A stretch of DNA of 9,732 nt from an uncultured Oscillospiraceae bacterium (lineage in GTDB: Bacteria > Bacillota > Clostridia > Oscillospirales > Oscillospiraceae). Of the stretch, positions 6,287-9,732 are shown in pieces; within the stretch, counting starts at the first letter, position 1; every line of letters begins with the position of its first letter. The notes beneath the pieces were generated by a model, which saw only the letters and a program-made list of their open reading frames with translations, had not been told where the DNA came from and did not search any database. Where the stretch lies: contig CAAGIE010000083.1 in NCBI GenBank assembly GCA_900769835.1, forward strand, positions 1 to 9,732. Direction: 5' to 3'. The position numbers and the translations under genes are program-made.

Positions 6287-8254
6287 ATGGATCAGTTTAA
6301 GTTAAATTCTGAATATAAGCCCACCGGCGACCAGCCGGAAGCAATTGCAAAACTGACCGAAGGTGTAGAAAACGGTCTGCGCGATCAGGTGCTTTTGGGT
6401 GTTACCGGATCCGGTAAAACCTTTACTATGGCAAATATTATTGCCAACGTGAATCGTCCCACACTGGTGCTTGCCCACAACAAGACTCTTGCCGCACAAC
6501 TTTGTTCGGAATTCCGTGAGTTTTTCCCGGATAATGCGGTGGAATATTTTGTTTCCTATTACGATTACTATCAACCTGAGGCTTATATTGCCCACACCGA
6601 TACCTATATCGAGAAGGACTCTGCCATTAACGAGGAGATCGATCGCCTTCGTCATAGCGCTACTTCCGCGTTGTTTGAGCGGCGGGATGTGATCGTTGTG
6701 TCGTCTGTGAGTTGTCTGTATGGTCTGGGTGACCCCATTGACTACCGCAGTATGGTGGTGTCTCTCCGTGTGGGGCAGGAATATCCTATGGATGATATTC
6801 TGCGGAAACTTGCAGAGATCCGCTACGAGCGCAACGATATGGATTTCTCCAGAAATAAGTTCCGCGTACGCGGCGATACGCTGGAAGTATATCCTGCCTA
6901 TTGGTCCGGCAGGGCGATTCGCGTGGAGTTCTTTGGGGACGAGGTGGATCGGATATCCGAGATCAATGCAGTCACCGGAATCCCTGAGCGGTATATCGAC
7001 CACGTGGCTATCTATCCTGCCAGCCACTATGTGGCGTCCCGTGAAAAGATGGAGCGGGCAATGGCGGAGATTCGCAAGGAATGCGATGCCCAGGTAGAAT
7101 TGTTCAATAGCCAAAACAAACTTCTGGAAGCCCAGCGAATTTCCCAGCGCACCAATTATGACCTGGAAATGCTGACGGAGATTGGCTTTTGTAACGGTAT
7201 CGAAAATTATTCCCGCGTGATTCAGGGCAGGGAACCCGGCACACCGCCCACCACCTTGTTGGATTATTTCCCCGAGGATTTCCTTCTGCTGGTGGACGAG
7301 AGTCACGTGACCTTACCCCAGTGCAAGTCAATGTACCGTGGTGACCGAAGCCGAAAAGATTCTCTTGTGAACTACGGTTTCCGTCTGCCGTCTGCCTATG
7401 ATAACCGTCCTTTGACCTTCGAGGAATTCGATAGTAAAGTGAATCAGGCGATCTATGTTTCCGCGACACCTGCGGAACTGGAGTTGTCCCGCTCTGCACA
7501 GACAGTGGAGCAAGTGATCCGTCCTACGGGACTTTTAGACCCTGAAGTGGAGGCAAGACCCATCGATGGGCAGATAGATGACCTGATAGGGGAGATCAAC
7601 ACAAGAAGCGCCCGTAACGAGCGCGTGCTGGTCACCACTCTTACAAAGAAGATGGCAGAGGACCTGACATCTTATTTGCTGAAGGTGGGCATTAAGGTTC
7701 GGTATATGCACTCCGAGATCGGCACTATGGAGCGTATGGAGATCATTCGCGATCTGCGTATGGCGAAATTCGACGTGCTGGTTGGTATCAACCTGCTCCG
7801 TGAGGGTCTTGATCTGCCGGAGGTTAGTCTTGTGGCAATTCTGGATGCGGATAAAGAGGGCTTCCTCCGTTCCGAAACCAGCCTGATCCAGACCATCGGT
7901 CGTGCGGCGAGAAACGCTGACGGCAAGGTGATTATGTATGCGGATCGAGTGACCCCGTCTATGGACGCCGCCATTCGGGAAACCAAGCGCCGCAGGGAGA
8001 TTCAGGATGCTTATAACCGCGCAAACGGCATCGTTCCCAAGACGATTATCAAGTCCGTCCGTGACCTGATTGAAATTTCTTCGCCCACTCCGGAGCGCAA
8101 GGGTCGTTCCGGCCTGAAGATGACAAAGGCGGAGAAGGAAAAAGAGATCGCCCGTCTGGAAAAGCAAATGCGAGAAGCAGCAAAGATGATGGAGTTCGAA
8201 TACGCGGCGTTGCTGCGTGACCAAATCATCGAACTGCGTGGAAACGGCGTATAA
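6287..8254 (+). CDS. uvrB: Excinuclease ABC subunit UvrB
   Basis: The 655-residue DNA-damage verification helicase of nucleotide excision repair, which receives lesions from UvrA and then recruits UvrC. It is full length for the family. Seen in order: TGDQPEAI near the N-terminus, Walker A GVTGSGKT (38-45), the beta-hairpin region YYDYYQPEAYI (91-101) that inserts between DNA strands, Walker B DESH (337-340), helicase motif III YVSATP (390-395), motif V GINLLREGLDLPE (500-512), motif VI QTIGRAARN (535-543), and a C-terminal UVR motif (about 615-650) that contacts UvrC. AAAGGAGGG lies 5 nt before the ATG. It is transcribed alone, divergent from rubrerythrin, and closed by a terminator; uvrA and uvrC are not in this window. 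All catalytic motifs are intact. Confidence 0.99.
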   Translation: MDQFKLNSEYKPTGDQPEAIAKLTEGVENGLRDQVLLGVTGSGKTFTMANIIANVNRPTLVLAHNKTLAAQLCSEFREFFPDNAVEYFVSYYDYYQPEAYIAHTDTYIEKDSAINEEIDRLRHSATSALFERRDVIVVSSVSCLYGLGDPIDYRSMVVSLRVGQEYPMDDILRKLAEIRYERNDMDFSRNKFRVRGDTLEVYPAYWSGRAIRVEFFGDEVDRISEINAVTGIPERYIDHVAIYPASHYVASREKMERAMAEIRKECDAQVELFNSQNKLLEAQRISQRTNYDLEMLTEIGFCNGIENYSRVIQGREPGTPPTTLLDYFPEDFLLLVDESHVTLPQCKSMYRGDRSRKDSLVNYGFRLPSAYDNRPLTFEEFDSKVNQAIYVSATPAELELSRSAQTVEQVIRPTGLLDPEVEARPIDGQIDDLIGEINTRSARNERVLVTTLTKKMAEDLTSYLLKVGIKVRYMHSEIGTMERMEIIRDLRMAKFDVLVGINLLREGLDLPEVSLVAILDADKEGFLRSETSLIQTIGRAARNADGKVIMYADRVTPSMDAAIRETKRRREIQDAYNRANGIVPKTIIKSVRDLIEISSPTPERKGRSGLKMTKAEKEKEIARLEKQMREAAKMMEFEYAALLRDQIIELRGNGV

Positions 8255-8289
8255 AAATTCCCCGGAATGTCAAAGCATTCCGGGGTTTT
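8253..8289. terminator. Bidirectional intrinsic terminator (uvrB / thrE-like)
   Basis: The stem CCCCGGAATG (8260-8269) pairs with CATTCCGGGG (8276-8285) around a TCAAAG loop. Four T follow on the + strand, and an A run (8253-8257) gives the T tract for the minus strand. It begins inside the uvrB stop codon and ends 2 nt before the stop codon of the convergent exporter gene, so it serves both. Confidence 0.9.
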
Positions 8290-8290
8290 G

Positions 8291-9511
8291 TTATTTCTTT
8301 TTGCGCATACTCAGGAAACGGAAAAATGTGGAAACGATCAGAATACCCACTGCCAAAGCGCCTGCAATCACAACAGTATCTTTACCCCAGGAAGCAAAGG
8401 CGGCCATATTGCCCTGTGCGGCATAGTAGGCGGTGAAATACACACCTGCACCGGGCAAAAGCGGGAAGCAGGAAACCACCAGATAGGAGATAGCGGGGTA
8501 TTTGCGAATGCGAGCCATAATTTCCGAGTAGATCGCCGCCGCAATAGCCGCAATGAAGTTGGCGATGGCGGGGGAGCAGTGCAGCTCGATTGCAAGGCAG
8601 TAAACCGCCCAGGTAAGCACACCGCCCACAACACAAAGCAGTCCACCGGGGAAATGGATGTTGTAGATAATGGTAAAGCCCAGGCAACCCACCAGAGCAC
8701 CCAAAAGTTGAAGCCAAACGGAATGGAGCGGAATGCTGTCAGAAATAGTTGTTGTGATCCATTCCGAGGGAAGGAGCCAGACGGCGCCGGTACCCAGAGC
8801 AATGGCTCCGGCGATCATCAGCACCTGAACGATGCGATTGATACCGGAGTTGGTGTCGCCAAAAATGATGTCACGCATCGCGTTGGTAAACAACAGACCG
8901 GGAACCAGGATCATCAGCGTGCCGACAATAGCCGGTGACACGTTCATAGTGGGGATCAGATTGCCTATCATCAAGGCTACAACCGCCATTACGAAAGCGG
9001 AAACTGTGGTGGTGAAGAAGTGGTTAATGCGCCATTTGTTTGCGAAATGGCTCACAAGACCTACCAACACACCGCACAGACCACCGCAAAGCGCTTCGAT
9101 CAGCCCACCGCCGAAGAAGACCGCAAAACCGCAAGCGCCTAAGAAATGACCCAGCAACATAACGGGGAACTTGTGATAGACCCGGGAATGATCGGTGTCC
9201 CGCAACCATTGCAGTGCAGTCTCCGGATCGGGCTTTTCTGCGCAGATCCGTCGGCTGAGATTGCTATATCGCTCCACGGCATCCAGATCGGTGCCGTGCT
9301 GACCGATTCGGCGCAGCCGGGTCAGGAATTGACCTTCCTGCGTCTGCAGGCTGATGGTCAGACAGTTGGGGATCGCAAAGACCTCGGATTTCAGGTCGTA
9401 TGCCGCTAATATTCGATTGATACTTTCCTCAATTCGGAAGGTTTCCGCGCCGGACATTGCCAGCCGGTAGCCTAATTTGGATACAAGATCCAGCAAAATA
9501 TTGTAATCCAT
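8291..9511 (-). CDS. Threonine/serine exporter family protein (ThrE-like, fused form)
   Basis: A 406-residue membrane protein of the ThrE family, which exports threonine and serine using the membrane potential. The N-terminal soluble part has the conserved SGAETFRIEESI (20-31) and an AIPNCLTISLQT strand (46-57). From about residue 115 some ten hydrophobic helices follow, including SPAIVGTLMILVPGLLFTNA (192-211) and, in the second domain, FPLLPGAGVYFTAYY (349-363). Many Firmicutes carry these two domains as separate genes (YjjP and YjjB types); here they are joined. The start at 9511 was chosen because GAGGGC (9517-9522) precedes it by 5 nt and the family homology begins there; an open frame extends upstream to 9667 but crosses a promoter and a terminator. 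The real substrate was not tested. Confidence 0.92.
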   Translation of the reverse strand: MDYNILLDLVSKLGYRLAMSGAETFRIEESINRILAAYDLKSEVFAIPNCLTISLQTQEGQFLTRLRRIGQHGTDLDAVERYSNLSRRICAEKPDPETALQWLRDTDHSRVYHKFPVMLLGHFLGACGFAVFFGGGLIEALCGGLCGVLVGLVSHFANKWRINHFFTTTVSAFVMAVVALMIGNLIPTMNVSPAIVGTLMILVPGLLFTNAMRDIIFGDTNSGINRIVQVLMIAGAIALGTGAVWLLPSEWITTTISDSIPLHSVWLQLLGALVGCLGFTIIYNIHFPGGLLCVVGGVLTWAVYCLAIELHCSPAIANFIAAIAAAIYSEIMARIRKYPAISYLVVSCFPLLPGAGVYFTAYYAAQGNMAAFASWGKDTVVIAGALAVGILIVSTFFRFLSMRKKK

Positions 9512-9541
9512 AATCTGCCCTCGTGCAAAGTAATCAATGAC

Positions 9542-9569
9542 AGTATACCACGGACTTGGGAAAAAGCAA
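9542..9569 (-). promoter_or_regulatory. Extended -10 promoter of the ThrE-like gene
   Basis: On the minus strand TTGCTT (9564-9569) and TATACT (9542-9547) are 16 nt apart, and TGG directly precedes the -10, forming an extended -10. Transcription would start near 9535, leaving a leader of about 24 nt. The -35 begins right after the T tract of the upstream gene's terminator. Confidence 0.7.
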
Positions 9570-9570
9570 G

Positions 9571-9602
9571 AAAAAACCACCGATTTCTCAATCGGTGGTT
9601 TT
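9571..9602 (-). terminator. Intrinsic terminator of the DegV-family gene
   Basis: The stem ACCACCGAT / ATCGGTGGT has a 6-base loop (9585-9590). Read on the minus strand the stem is followed by six T (complement of 9571-9576), and four matching bases extend the stem. It lies a few bases after the stop codon of the gene at the right edge and directly before the promoter of the ThrE-like gene. Confidence 0.88.
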
Positions 9603-9606
9603 ATGA

Positions 9607-9732
9607 TTACTTGCGAACAAACAGAACACCCAGAGTGCCGGGGCCGCAGTGACAGGAGACAGTGCATCCGGCTTCGGTCCAGTAAATGTTTTCAAAGTCC
9701 TTGGCATATAGGTCTAAGGCACCCTTAACCGC
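9607..9732 (-). CDS. DegV family protein, C-terminal fragment
   Basis: Only the last 41 residues are in the window; the gene continues past the right edge. The fragment starts AVKGALDLYAKDF and ends with SCHCGPGTLGVLFVRK, matching the closing part of DegV-family proteins, where an HxGPGTLG-like turn precedes the final strand. These proteins bind a fatty acid and, in several Firmicutes, hand it to the fatty acid kinase system as FakB. The fatty-acid site residues themselves lie outside the window. The stop codon TAA is the complement of 9607-9609, and a terminator follows 5 nt later. The family call rests on a short segment but the motif is distinctive. Confidence 0.82.
   Translation of the reverse strand, partial: AVKGALDLYAKDFENIYWTEAGCTVSCHCGPGTLGVLFVRK

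Noticed and set aside
8267..8938. Plus-strand open frame opposite the exporter gene
   Set aside because: It starts within a terminator hairpin and has no ribosome binding site; the minus-strand membrane protein explains the region.
9512..9667. N-terminal extension of the ThrE-like protein to an ATG at 9667
   Set aside because: The extension crosses the promoter, the terminator and the end of the DegV-family gene; family homology and the ribosome binding site support the start at 9511.
1..9732. Mobile element, phage, CRISPR or defence system
   Set aside because: No transposase, integrase, repeat array, nuclease or toxin-antitoxin pair is visible, and all genes are housekeeping, stress or metabolic.

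Overview
The window looks like a chromosomal segment of a low-to-mid GC Gram-positive anaerobe, probably a clostridial Firmicute of the Oscillospiraceae/Ruminococcaceae type. This is inferred from strong AGGAGG-type ribosome binding sites on most genes, a rubrerythrin, an AraM-type glycerol-1-phosphate dehydrogenase, a ThrE-type exporter and a DegV protein. No rRNA, tRNA, CRISPR array, transposase, integrase or phage gene is visible, and coding density is very high.

Region 1 (1-5603, + strand) reads as one operon of six tightly spaced genes: the 3' part of a NagB-like sugar-phosphate isomerase/deaminase homologue; an FGGY sugar kinase; a cytosolic CBM9-like protein; a HAD-IIB hydrolase resembling eukaryotic phosphomannomutase and broken by a one-base frameshift near 3275; an AraM/EgsA-type NAD(P)-dependent glycerol-1-phosphate dehydrogenase; and an MgtC/SapB membrane protein. 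It ends at a strong hairpin terminator (5566-5603). The combination of kinase, isomerase-like enzyme, phosphosugar HAD enzyme and polyol-phosphate dehydrogenase suggests a sugar or polyol phosphate pathway. The substrate cannot be read from sequence, and I do not recognise the exact gene set. The first gene has an almost pure 'highly expressed' codon choice, and a perfect 10-bp hairpin separates it from the kinase.

Region 2 (5604-8289) holds two divergent stress genes. Rubrerythrin (- strand; oxidative stress) and uvrB (+ strand; nucleotide excision repair) share a 141-bp intergenic region with a recognisable promoter for each. A 7-1-7 imperfect inverted repeat at the rubrerythrin promoter could be an operator. 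uvrB stands alone, with a terminator immediately after it.

Region 3 (8290-9732, - strand) holds a fused threonine/serine exporter (ThrE-like) gene with its own extended -10 promoter. It is preceded by the terminator and last 41 codons of a DegV-family gene.

The points most worth a second look are the uncharacterised sugar-phosphate operon with its eukaryotic-PMM-like HAD member, the single-base frameshift in that gene, the altered active-site motif of the NagB-like protein, and the putative operator in front of rubrerythrin.
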